NCBI RefSeq assembly: GCF_012913485.1
Contig: NZ_CP051774.1
Coordinates: forward strand, 4,216,001 to 4,280,000
Origin: Luteolibacter luteus
GTDB lineage: Bacteria > Verrucomicrobiota > Verrucomicrobiia > Verrucomicrobiales > Akkermansiaceae
DNA length: 64,000 bases
Direction of reading: 5' to 3'
Shown here piece after piece: positions 9,163 to 16,333 of this stretch. Position 1 is the stretch's first letter. Each line of letters opens with the position of its first letter. The notes beneath the pieces were generated by a model. It was not told the origin of the DNA and did not search any database. It saw only the letters and a program-made list of their open reading frames with translations. The translations under genes and the position numbers were made by a program.

Positions 9163-10295
9163 TATCCGGGGTTCTTGCTGGTGATCTTCGCGCCGGGCTT
9201 GAGCTTGCTTTGGCCATCGCGCACCACGCGGTCGCCGGGTTGCAGTCCTTCCTCGATCACGGTGAGGTTATCGAGCGTCATGCCCGGTTTCACCTGGCGA
9301 GCTTCCACAGTCTGGTCATCCTTCACGAGATAGACGAAAGGCCCTTTCAGGCCGGGCTGGACGACTTCCGGCGGAACGACAATCGCGTCTTTCTTGGTGT
9401 CGACGAGCACCCTCGCGTTGAGGTACTGGCCGGGCCAGAGGGTGAAGTCCTTGTTCGGGAAAGATGCCTTGAGGCGGAGTGTCCCGGTGGTGTTGTCGAT
9501 CTGGTTGTCCACTAGCTTGAGCATGCCTTCGTCGAGGAGAGTGCCCTCGTCATCGGTGGCCTGCACCCGGAGTTCGGCCGCGCCGGGCTTCATGTGCGGG
9601 CGCAAGTCAGGCAGGTAGCGCTGGGGAAGGGTGAAGATCACCGAGATGGGCTGCATCTCCGTCACGACCACGAGGCCTTCGGTCTGGCTGCCGGTCACCA
9701 CGTTCCCGGCATCGACGCGACGGACACCGGTGCGGCCGGAGATCGGGGCGCGGACGGTGGTGAAATCGAGGTCGAGCTGGGCGGCATCGATGGCGGCTTG
9801 GTCCGCCTTTACCTGGGCGTCCAGCTGGGCGGCGGAAGCCTCCGCTTGGTCCACCAACTGGCGGCTGATGGCGTTCTCCTTCACCAGGGATTGGGCGCGC
9901 GCGAGAGTGGCCTGCGCATTGGCGAGCTGGGCTTCGTCCTGGGCTTTCTTGGCCTTCGCCTGTGCGAGGATGGATTCGAAGGGGCGGGGATCGATTTTCG
10001 CGAGGACATCGCCCTCCTTCACCATGGAGCCTTCGGTGAAACTGACGCTTTCCAAGGTGCCACCGACGCGGGGGCGGACGGTCACGGTATTGGCGGCTTG
10101 GACATTGCCGATGCCTTCCAGCCAGACGGGCAGGTCCTCGCTGGTGACTTCCGCGATCACCACGGGCACCTCTTGCGGGCCGCGCTGGCCCTGTGCCGCG
10201 CCTTTGGCGGCCGAGTTCACGCGATTCCGCACGACGTAGGCGGATGCCGCGGACAGGCCCAGCAGGGCGATCAGAAACCAAGAGACTTTCTTCAT
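9162..10295 (-). CDS. RND efflux periplasmic adaptor (membrane fusion protein, MdtA-like)
   Basis: Adaptor linking the RND permease to an outer membrane channel, 377 residues. An N-terminal membrane anchor or signal sits at about 4-22 (VSWFLIALLGLSAASAYVV). The first lipoyl half motif is at about 70-110 (VTVRPRVGGTLESVSFTEGS), an alpha-hairpin rich in Ala and Gln at about 110-170, and the second lipoyl half is around TVRAPISGRTGVRRVDAGN. Beta-barrel and membrane-proximal domains complete the protein. The stop overlaps the permease start by one base (TAATG). It is the first gene of the efflux operon, and its upstream region is shared with the response regulator. Confidence 0.93.
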   Translation of the reverse strand: MKKVSWFLIALLGLSAASAYVVRNRVNSAAKGAAQGQRGPQEVPVVIAEVTSEDLPVWLEGIGNVQAANTVTVRPRVGGTLESVSFTEGSMVKEGDVLAKIDPRPFESILAQAKAKKAQDEAQLANAQATLARAQSLVKENAISRQLVDQAEASAAQLDAQVKADQAAIDAAQLDLDFTTVRAPISGRTGVRRVDAGNVVTGSQTEGLVVVTEMQPISVIFTLPQRYLPDLRPHMKPGAAELRVQATDDEGTLLDEGMLKLVDNQIDNTTGTLRLKASFPNKDFTLWPGQYLNARVLVDTKKDAIVVPPEVVQPGLKGPFVYLVKDDQTVEARQVKPGMTLDNLTVIEEGLQPGDRVVRDGQSKLKPGAKITSKNPG

Positions 10296-10375
10296 GAACA
10301 GGGAAGCTTACGGATGGACAAAGGCATCGATAGCACGGGAACCGGCCGGATGCGTGTCGGGTTGCTGGGTTTATC

Positions 10376-10424
10376 GTCGCGAATTGTCGCAACACGGAAA
10401 GTGCCGACACAATTTGCGACAATT
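10376..10424. promoter_or_regulatory. Candidate operator between the efflux operon and the response regulator
   Basis: AATTGTCGCAA at 10382-10392 is an exact inverted copy of TTGCGACAATT at 10414-10424. The two centres are 32 bases apart, close to three helical turns. A further GTCGC at 10376-10380 lies 10 bases before the GTCGC of the left arm, giving the tandem half-site spacing typical of OmpR-family dimers. The site sits in the 177-base gap between the divergent adaptor gene and the regulator gene. Binding by the adjacent regulator is inferred from position and spacing. Confidence 0.55.
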
Positions 10425-10472
10425 TTTTGCACGCTCCTGAGGATCAAGCTGCGATGGTAGCTCCGACGAGGA

Positions 10473-11198
10473 ATGGAGCCGACTCCGCACATCGCCGTGG
10501 TGGACGACCACCGGGAAATCCGTGAGCTGCTGGTGCGCTATCTGGGCCAGCACGGCTACCGGGTGAGCGCTGCTGGGAGCGCAGCGGAATTCCGCGCCCA
10601 GATGGAGCGGGGAGAGGTGCCGGATCTGGCGGTGCTGGACATCATGATGCCGGGGGAGGACGGGCTTTCGCTATGCCGCCACCTGCGGTCCACGAGTCCG
10701 CTGCCGGTGATATTCCTGACCGCGATGGCCGAGGATACAGAGCGGATCGTGGGGCTGGAGCTCGGGGCGGACGACTATTTGGTGAAGCCCTTCAATCCCC
10801 GGGAGCTGCTGGCCCGGATCCGTGCGGTACTGCGCCGCTCGAGCGGGGGCGCGACGAAGGAGGAGCCGCTCGCGAAGGGAAGCAGCGTGAAGTTTGGCGA
10901 CAAGGTCTTCGACATGACCCGGCATGAGGTCACGGGCCCCGACGGGGTGGCCGTGCCGCTGAGCACGGCGGAGTATCGCTTGCTCTGTGTCTTTCTGGAG
11001 CATGCGGGAAAGGTGCTCAGCCGGGATTCCTTGCTAGACCTGACCAGTGGTCGTGAGGCGGAGGTCTGGGATCGCAGCATCGACAACCAGGTCAGCCGCT
11101 TACGAAGGAAGATCGAGGAGGATCCGAAGAATCCGATGCTGATCAAAACCTATTGGGGCGATGGCTATTGCTTCACTGGAAAGGTGACACCGGCATGA
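10473..11198 (+). CDS. OmpR-family response regulator
   Basis: Two-component transcription factor of 241 residues. The receiver domain covers about 5-120 with the acidic pair Asp11-Asp12, phospho-acceptor Asp56 (LAVLDIMMPGEDG), Thr83 and Lys105 (YLVKPF). A winged-helix DNA-binding domain covers about 140-235, ending in the KTYWGDGYCF-type wing. Its stop overlaps the kinase start (ATGA), so the two are translationally coupled. The gene is divergent from the RND efflux operon and shares an intergenic region containing an inverted repeat, which suggests that it controls efflux and perhaps itself. Confidence 0.95.
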   Translation: MEPTPHIAVVDDHREIRELLVRYLGQHGYRVSAAGSAAEFRAQMERGEVPDLAVLDIMMPGEDGLSLCRHLRSTSPLPVIFLTAMAEDTERIVGLELGADDYLVKPFNPRELLARIRAVLRRSSGGATKEEPLAKGSSVKFGDKVFDMTRHEVTGPDGVAVPLSTAEYRLLCVFLEHAGKVLSRDSLLDLTSGREAEVWDRSIDNQVSRLRRKIEEDPKNPMLIKTYWGDGYCFTGKVTPA

Positions 11199-12559
11199 AG
11201 CGCTTCTGGATGCGAAGCCTGACCGGGCAGTGGATCACACTGATGCTGCTGGCGCTGGCGCTTTCGCAGGTGCTGTTCCTAGCCATTTATCGGGGGGATC
11301 AATTGCGGACAGTCTTCCTTTTGCGGCGAGATGAGTTTTTGGCGCGGGCGGCCTCGGTGGCGCGCTTGCTGGATGCCGCGGAGCCGACCTTGCATCCGGG
11401 GATTCTGGATGCCGCGAATACGGTGGCGGTCCGCTATTGGGTAGGAAGCCGGCCGGAGGGGGATCCGCTGGCTTGGGAGGAACAGGCACGTGCGAGGCTG
11501 ATGGAGTCGACGCGTCCGCCACCGGCCGATGATCTGCCGCTGCAGGCCGGGGTGAAGTGGGAAACGCTGCCGCTCGAGGAGTGGAAGGGTGGCTCGCCCG
11601 CAATGCTGGTGCATCTGCCGGATTGGAATGGTTTCGGACTCGCAACGGAGATCGGCGAGGGAAGATGGCTGAACGCGGTCTATGCGAAGCCGGGTTCTCC
11701 GGTGGGGCCACCGGGGTCCTATTATGTGTCGATGGCGATCACCGCGGTGCTTCTTTGCGTGGTGACTGCCCTGATTGCTAACCGGGTTGGCAGGCCATTG
11801 CGCCGTCTCACCGATGCGGCGGAGAAGCTCGGGCGCGGGGAAGAGACCGATCCGCTGCCGGAGGATGGGGCTGATGACATCCGGCGCACGGCCACGGCTT
11901 TCAACCGGATGCAATCGCGGCTGAAGCGCTATGTGGAGGATCGCACGGGGATGATGGCGGCGATCAGCCATGACCTGCGGACGCCGATCACTTCGCTGCG
12001 GTTGCAGGCGGAGTTCGTGAGTGATGATGAGACGCGCGACAAGCTGGTGGCGACGCTGGATGAGATGAAGGCGATCACGGAAGCGAGCCTCGCCTTTGCC
12101 CGTGAGGAAGCGGCGTCGGAAGCGACGCGCTCGGTGGACATGGAGGCTTTGTTGGAGAGCCTCTGCGAAGATCTTTCGCAGCTAGGCTGGGAGGTGGAAT
12201 TTGTCGGAAGCGAGGCGATGCCCTGGCGCTGCAGACCGGATTCGCTGCGTCGTGCCCTCAGGAACGTGATCGAGAACGCCGTGCGTTACGGGGGCGAGGC
12301 GACGGTAAGCATGAAGCTTGGTGCGAACGCGCTGGAGATCTTCGTGGATGACGATGGTCCGGGGATTTCCGAGGCGGATCGGGAGCGGGTGTTTGCGCCC
12401 TTTGTGAGATTGGAGAGTTCCCGGAACCGGGCGACGGGCGGGACAGGGCTTGGCTTGCCGATCGCGCGGACGATCCTGCGGAATCACGGGGGGGATTTGG
12501 TGTTGGCGAACCGGAAGGAGGGAGGGCTGAGAGCGGTCCTGCATTTGCCGCGGGATTGA
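11195..12559 (+). CDS. Sensor histidine kinase, partner of the upstream regulator
   Basis: Membrane histidine kinase of 454 residues from the ATG at 11195, which overlaps the regulator stop. An earlier in-frame start lies inside the regulator gene and is less likely. It has two membrane segments (about 10-32 and 178-196) with a periplasmic sensor of about 145 residues, a HAMP domain (NRVGRPLRRLTDAAEKLGRG), the H box with His259 (AAISHDLRTPITSLRL), the N box (ALRNVIENAVRYG), and G boxes (DDDGPGIS, GGTGLGLPIA). The architecture is that of EnvZ/CpxA-like kinases. The signal is unknown, but the neighbouring pump suggests envelope or toxic-compound sensing. Confidence 0.93.
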   Translation: MKRFWMRSLTGQWITLMLLALALSQVLFLAIYRGDQLRTVFLLRRDEFLARAASVARLLDAAEPTLHPGILDAANTVAVRYWVGSRPEGDPLAWEEQARARLMESTRPPPADDLPLQAGVKWETLPLEEWKGGSPAMLVHLPDWNGFGLATEIGEGRWLNAVYAKPGSPVGPPGSYYVSMAITAVLLCVVTALIANRVGRPLRRLTDAAEKLGRGEETDPLPEDGADDIRRTATAFNRMQSRLKRYVEDRTGMMAAISHDLRTPITSLRLQAEFVSDDETRDKLVATLDEMKAITEASLAFAREEAASEATRSVDMEALLESLCEDLSQLGWEVEFVGSEAMPWRCRPDSLRRALRNVIENAVRYGGEATVSMKLGANALEIFVDDDGPGISEADRERVFAPFVRLESSRNRATGGTGLGLPIARTILRNHGGDLVLANRKEGGLRAVLHLPRD

Positions 12560-12610
12560 GGCTCGCCTCCTACCATGGCCCGGCATTCCTGCGACTGCGG
12601 CCGAACAAAC

Positions 12611-12646
12611 AAAAAAGCCGCCCGGCATGACACCGGACGGCTTTTT
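12611..12646. terminator. Bidirectional intrinsic terminator between the kinase gene and rplT
   Basis: GCCGCCCGG and CCGGACGGC pair as a 9-bp stem with one mismatch, flanked by six A residues on the left and five T residues on the right. This makes a U-tract terminator in both directions. It separates the kinase gene (plus) from rplT (minus) and ends the rpmI-rplT transcript well before pheS. Confidence 0.85.
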
Positions 12647-12671
12647 CAAATGAGGTCTGGTCCTTTCGGAA

Positions 12672-13043
12672 TCAGGCGGCTGCCTTCTTCTCGAGGGCGG
12701 CCTTCGCTTGGGCGATGATCGCGGAGAACGCGGCTGCGTCCTTGACGGCGATGTCCGCGAGGATCTTGCGGTCGGCTTCGATGCCGGCTGCATTGAGACC
12801 CTCAATGAAGCGGGAGTAGGTCAGGCCTTCGTTGCGGGTCGCAGCGCTGATACGCTGGATCCAGAGACGACGGAACTGGCCCTTCCGCTTCTTGCGGTCG
12901 CGGTATTCGTAGGTCATCGCCTTCCGGACCGCGTCCTTCGCGTAGCGGAAGAGCTTCGAGCGGAATCCGCGGAAGCCCTTGGCGCGATGAAGGACACGCT
13001 TGCGACGGGCGCGGGAAGCCGGGCTGTTGGTTGCGCGTGGCAT
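12672..13043 (-). CDS. rplT: 50S ribosomal protein L20
   Basis: Large-subunit assembly protein binding 23S rRNA, 123 residues (about 117-120 is usual). It has the expected basic N-terminal helix ([18 protein letters not shown]), the [20 protein letters not shown] region and the conserved middle [20 protein letters not shown]. The last residues are Ala/Lys-rich and slightly extended. It follows rpmI on the same strand with a 136-base gap. In many bacteria L20 represses its own operon by binding the leader. The terminator at 12611 lies immediately downstream. Confidence 0.97.
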   Translation of the reverse strand: MPRATNSPASRARRKRVLHRAKGFRGFRSKLFRYAKDAVRKAMTYEYRDRKKRKGQFRRLWIQRISAATRNEGLTYSRFIEGLNAAGIEADRKILADIAVKDAAAFSAIIAQAKAALEKKAAA

Positions 13044-13138
13044 TGTATCGTTTCGGGTCGGACAGGCCGTTGGTTATTCTTTCCTCCCTCAGTCTCGCTT
13101 GTCCGGTGGTACCCTTGCGGGTCAGGCTGAGATGGAGG

Positions 13139-13157
13139 CCGTCCGAGGCGCGGACGG
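13139..13157 (-). promoter_or_regulatory. Hairpin in the rpmI-rplT spacer
   Basis: A 7-bp perfect stem (CCGTCCG and CGGACGG, 5-base loop) lies in the unusually long 136-base spacer between rpmI and rplT. It could be an RNA processing or L20-binding structure. The function is a guess from position only. Confidence 0.3.
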
Positions 13158-13179
13158 GGGCGCGGTTTGTTGCTTCAGC

Positions 13180-13389
13180 TTAATGGAACGGAAGGTTTTC
13201 CTTCACGTTCTTGATGTCGGCATCGGACACAAGTGCGGCGCTGGTAAGGCTCCGCTTGCGCTTACGGTTCTTGCATTGGAGCAAGTGCCGGGCGCCTTGC
13301 TTCCGGCGCAGAACCTTACCGGTTCCTGTCACCTTGAATCGCTTGGCAACAGCCTTTCGAGTCTTTGCTTTTCCTGAGACGCGTGGCAT
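13180..13389 (-). CDS. rpmI: 50S ribosomal protein L35
   Basis: Small basic ribosomal protein of 69 residues with the family core KTRKAVAKRFKVTGTGKVLR and RHLLQCKNRKRKRSL. It is the promoter-proximal gene of the rpmI-rplT pair. The usual upstream partner infC is absent, and the next gene at 13532 is divergent. The start codon at 13389 opens with MPRVSGKAKT, as expected for the family. Confidence 0.96.
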   Translation of the reverse strand: MPRVSGKAKTRKAVAKRFKVTGTGKVLRRKQGARHLLQCKNRKRKRSLTSAALVSDADIKNVKENLPFH

Positions 13390-13531
13390 GGGGCGGCGAA
13401 ACTAGGGGTCGGGCCCGGCTTGGCAAGGCAAAAGTAGCTCGCGGCGGGGAAAAGCGGCTCGCGGGCCCGCGCTCGCATGAACAGTATCCGGGGCTTGACC
13501 GGGATGGGAAGTCCCGGGTTTCCTCCGCGCC

Positions 13532-14680
13532 GTGGATTCGGTCACGCAGGCGGCGCTGGGCGCGGTGATGGGGGAGCTGGTGCTGGGGCGCCAGCTCGGG
13601 CGGCGTGCGATCGGGTGGGGAGCGCTCTTCGGAACGCTGCCGGATCTGGACGTGATTTTTTCCCCGGTGCTGGATACCGCCCGGACCCTCGCCTTCCACC
13701 GGGGCATTTCGCACTCGATCCTGCTGATGGTGGTGGTCTCGGTCTGGTTGGCCAAGCCGCTGGCCCGGCGCTGGAAGAAGGACAAGGTGACGCCGCAGCG
13801 GGCCGGGCTCTTCGTCTTTCTGGCGTGGAGCACCCACGTGCTGATCGATGTTTTCACGACCTACGGGACGAAGGTTTTTTCACCCTTTTCGGGGTATCCG
13901 GCCTCGTTCGACAACCTGTTCATCATCGATCCGGTTTTCACGATCCCGCTGGTGGTGGCGGTGGTGATCGGGCTCTTCGTGAAGCCGAAGGAGTGGAAAA
14001 AGGGCAAGGGGCTGCGCTCCGCTTGGTGGTGTCTGGGGGTGAGTTGCTTCTACGTGGGGCTGAGTTTTTGGGCGAAATACGCGGTCGGGAAGTCGATCGA
14101 GGGGGATCTCGCGCGGCGCGGGGTGGCGTGGCAGCGGAAGATGGAAGCGCCTACGCCCTTCAACATCATTCTATGGCGGGCCGTGATCGAGCGTCCGGGG
14201 GAATTCTGGATCGGGTATCGTTCGATCTTTGATTCCTCCGAAGTTCCGGTGCGCTGGATCGTGGTGCCGAAGGGCGAGGATGCCATGGCGACGCATAAGG
14301 AGCAGCGCGAGGTGAGGACGGTGCTGAATTTCTCAAAGGGTTGGTGGATTGCGCGGAAAGTGCCCGGGGGCGTGTGGATCGCGGATCTGCGTTTCGGCGA
14401 AGGGCGGGCTTGGGATGACAAGGGTTTGGCGCTGCGTCCGCGGTTTGCGTGGAATTTCCAGGCGGAAGATCAGAAGGACCGCCTCCATTTCCGGAGTCCG
14501 GATGCGCGTGGTGGCTCCGAGATGCTGCGACGGATGGTGCGCCGGGCGATGGGTGAGACGGCGGCGTGGGAGAGCTCCACGGATGCCGGCCCACGCTTGA
14601 TCGGAAACCCGGGACAGGCCGCAGTTTATGATCCGACGGCGGGTGCGGGGCTGCAGGAATACCTAGCAGAGCATCGCTGA
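13532..14680 (+). CDS. Membrane-bound metal-dependent hydrolase, YdjM/DUF457 family
   Basis: Polytopic membrane protein of 382 residues with a GTG start (MDSVTQAALGAVMGELVLG). It has the family's metal-ligand motifs near the N-terminus: Asp38 and Asp40 in GTLPDLD, and His56 and His61 in FHRGISHS, then SWAWSTHVLID-type histidine and aspartate in membrane segment 3. Four or five hydrophobic segments occupy the first 190 residues. The C-terminal half is soluble and specific to this group. Relatives are LexA-regulated in enterobacteria, but their reaction is not established. It is divergent from rpmI and transcribed towards the 5'-nucleotidase-like gene, 79 bases away. Confidence 0.8.
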   Translation: MDSVTQAALGAVMGELVLGRQLGRRAIGWGALFGTLPDLDVIFSPVLDTARTLAFHRGISHSILLMVVVSVWLAKPLARRWKKDKVTPQRAGLFVFLAWSTHVLIDVFTTYGTKVFSPFSGYPASFDNLFIIDPVFTIPLVVAVVIGLFVKPKEWKKGKGLRSAWWCLGVSCFYVGLSFWAKYAVGKSIEGDLARRGVAWQRKMEAPTPFNIILWRAVIERPGEFWIGYRSIFDSSEVPVRWIVVPKGEDAMATHKEQREVRTVLNFSKGWWIARKVPGGVWIADLRFGEGRAWDDKGLALRPRFAWNFQAEDQKDRLHFRSPDARGGSEMLRRMVRRAMGETAAWESSTDAGPRLIGNPGQAAVYDPTAGAGLQEYLAEHR

Positions 14681-14759
14681 GGCGGTGACGAAATGGGCAC
14701 CCGGACTGTTTGGTCTTAGGGATTGATGCGCCGGACGATCCTGGCGATTTTATCCTCTG

Positions 14760-16271
14760 ATGAAAGACGTCTGTTTCTCCCCGATTTCCCGCAGGCGCTT
14801 TCTAGCTGCGGGCGGTGCTTGGCTGGGTGCCGGTCTGTTTGCCGATGCTGCGGCGGAGCGCCGAGGGAAGACGGTATCGATCCTGCATACCACCGACCTG
14901 CACGGGCACATCCTGCCGACGGTGACCTATGACGGGCTGGGTGATGTCGGGGGGCTTGCGCGCTGTGCGACGCAGATCCGGCGCTGGCGGAAGGAGTTTC
15001 CGGATTCGCTGCTGGTGGATATCGGCGACGTTTATCAGGGGACGGCCGTGGGCCTGAACAGCGGCGGCAAGCTGATGATCGAGCTCTTCAACAAGCTGGG
15101 CTATGATGCCTGGGTCTTGGGGAACCACGACTTCGATTGGGGGCGTGAGATTCTGGAAGGGGCGCTCGCGCTTTCGACACCCGGTGTTCTAACAGGAAAT
15201 CTCCGCGTGGATGGGAAGGCGGCGGGCGACGCCGCGGGCGTCTGGCAGAAGGTGAAGCCGTGGGCGATCCGTGAAGTGGGTGGCTTTCGCATCGGACTGG
15301 TGGGCGTGATTACGCCGGGTCTGCCTTTCTGGCTCACGCCGAAGACCCTTGGAGGAGTGGAAGCGCTCAATCCGGTGGAATCCCTCCGCCGCAGCGTGGC
15401 AGAGATGAAGGCGGAGGGAGTGGATGCGATCGTGGTGCTGGGTCACATGGGCTGGCGTGCTCAGGATGACTTTGCCAATCCGATCCGTGAGATGCTTGGC
15501 GCGGTGGAAGGAGTGGATGTTTATTTGGCCGGGCATTCTCACCAGGATCAGCCGTCGTGGATGACGGGGCGGGTGCTGTGCTCGCAGGCGAACTACTATG
15601 GCATCCACTGCGGTCGCGTGGATCTGACCTTTGATCTGGAAAGCCGCAAGCTGATCGATCGCCGGGCATTCACGGTGTTGATGGATTCGCGCTTTGACTT
15701 CGATCCGCTGGTAATCGAGGTGGCGAAGCCGGAACTCGCGAAAGCGGATGAGCAGATGAAGCGGAAGGTGTGCACGGTGAAGGCGGAGATTCCAGCCGTC
15801 GGCGTGGCTTCCTTGCTCTGTGCTGCCTTCGCCACCGCGCTGCAAAAAAACGGAACTACGGTGGATGGCGTATTTCACGGAACCTTTGGCAGGGATCCGA
15901 TTGAAGCCGGGGAGAAGACGGTCGAGGATATCTGGAAGATCTTGCCGTATGAAAATGGCCTCGTCGTTGCGGATCTCACCGCGGCGGAGTTGGTGGAGAT
16001 CGTCGCGGAGGATGGTGGCAGCCGTTTGCTGTGGCCCTTCGAGATCGAGCTTGATGGCGGAAAGGCGAAGCGCTTCACCCTGAAGGGCGAGTTGGTTGAT
16101 GGCTCGAAGCGCTATCGGGTCGCGTTCAATACCTATGACGGCCAGTCCGGCGGCAGGCGCTTGATGAAGCTGAATGAGATCCTACTGAGGCCCGAGAGCA
16201 AGCGACAGGAGATCGATCTGGGGACGAGGCAGGCGCTGATCGACTACCTTTTGGACAAGGGAGAGATTTGA
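14760..16271 (+). CDS. Tat-exported bifunctional metallophosphatase / 5'-nucleotidase
   Basis: Periplasmic UshA-like phosphoesterase of 503 residues. The N-terminus carries a twin-arginine signal (SRRRFLAAGGAWLGAG, Arg11-Arg12). The metallophosphoesterase domain has Asp46 and His48 (TTDLHGHI), DIGDVYQG, LGNHDFDWG, LGHMGW and AGHSHQ, the full dimetal ligand set. A C-terminal 5'-nucleotidase domain follows from about residue 330 and closes around FNTYDGQSGG. It probably releases phosphate from nucleotides or related esters outside the cytoplasm. This fits the phosphate-polymer genes just downstream, although those are on the opposite strand at the junction. Confidence 0.88.
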   Translation: MKDVCFSPISRRRFLAAGGAWLGAGLFADAAAERRGKTVSILHTTDLHGHILPTVTYDGLGDVGGLARCATQIRRWRKEFPDSLLVDIGDVYQGTAVGLNSGGKLMIELFNKLGYDAWVLGNHDFDWGREILEGALALSTPGVLTGNLRVDGKAAGDAAGVWQKVKPWAIREVGGFRIGLVGVITPGLPFWLTPKTLGGVEALNPVESLRRSVAEMKAEGVDAIVVLGHMGWRAQDDFANPIREMLGAVEGVDVYLAGHSHQDQPSWMTGRVLCSQANYYGIHCGRVDLTFDLESRKLIDRRAFTVLMDSRFDFDPLVIEVAKPELAKADEQMKRKVCTVKAEIPAVGVASLLCAAFATALQKNGTTVDGVFHGTFGRDPIEAGEKTVEDIWKILPYENGLVVADLTAAELVEIVAEDGGSRLLWPFEIELDGGKAKRFTLKGELVDGSKRYRVAFNTYDGQSGGRRLMKLNEILLRPESKRQEIDLGTRQALIDYLLDKGEI

Positions 16272-16333
16272 TCCTTTCGAGCGGTAGCGAAGCAGCGTTC
16301 CGCTTCCGATCTGCCGTCATCGCTGCGTCAATG

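Noticed and set aside
7684-9333. 549-codon frame antisense to the RND permease
   Set aside because: His/Asp/Arg-rich shadow composition. The sense gene is full length and diagnostic.
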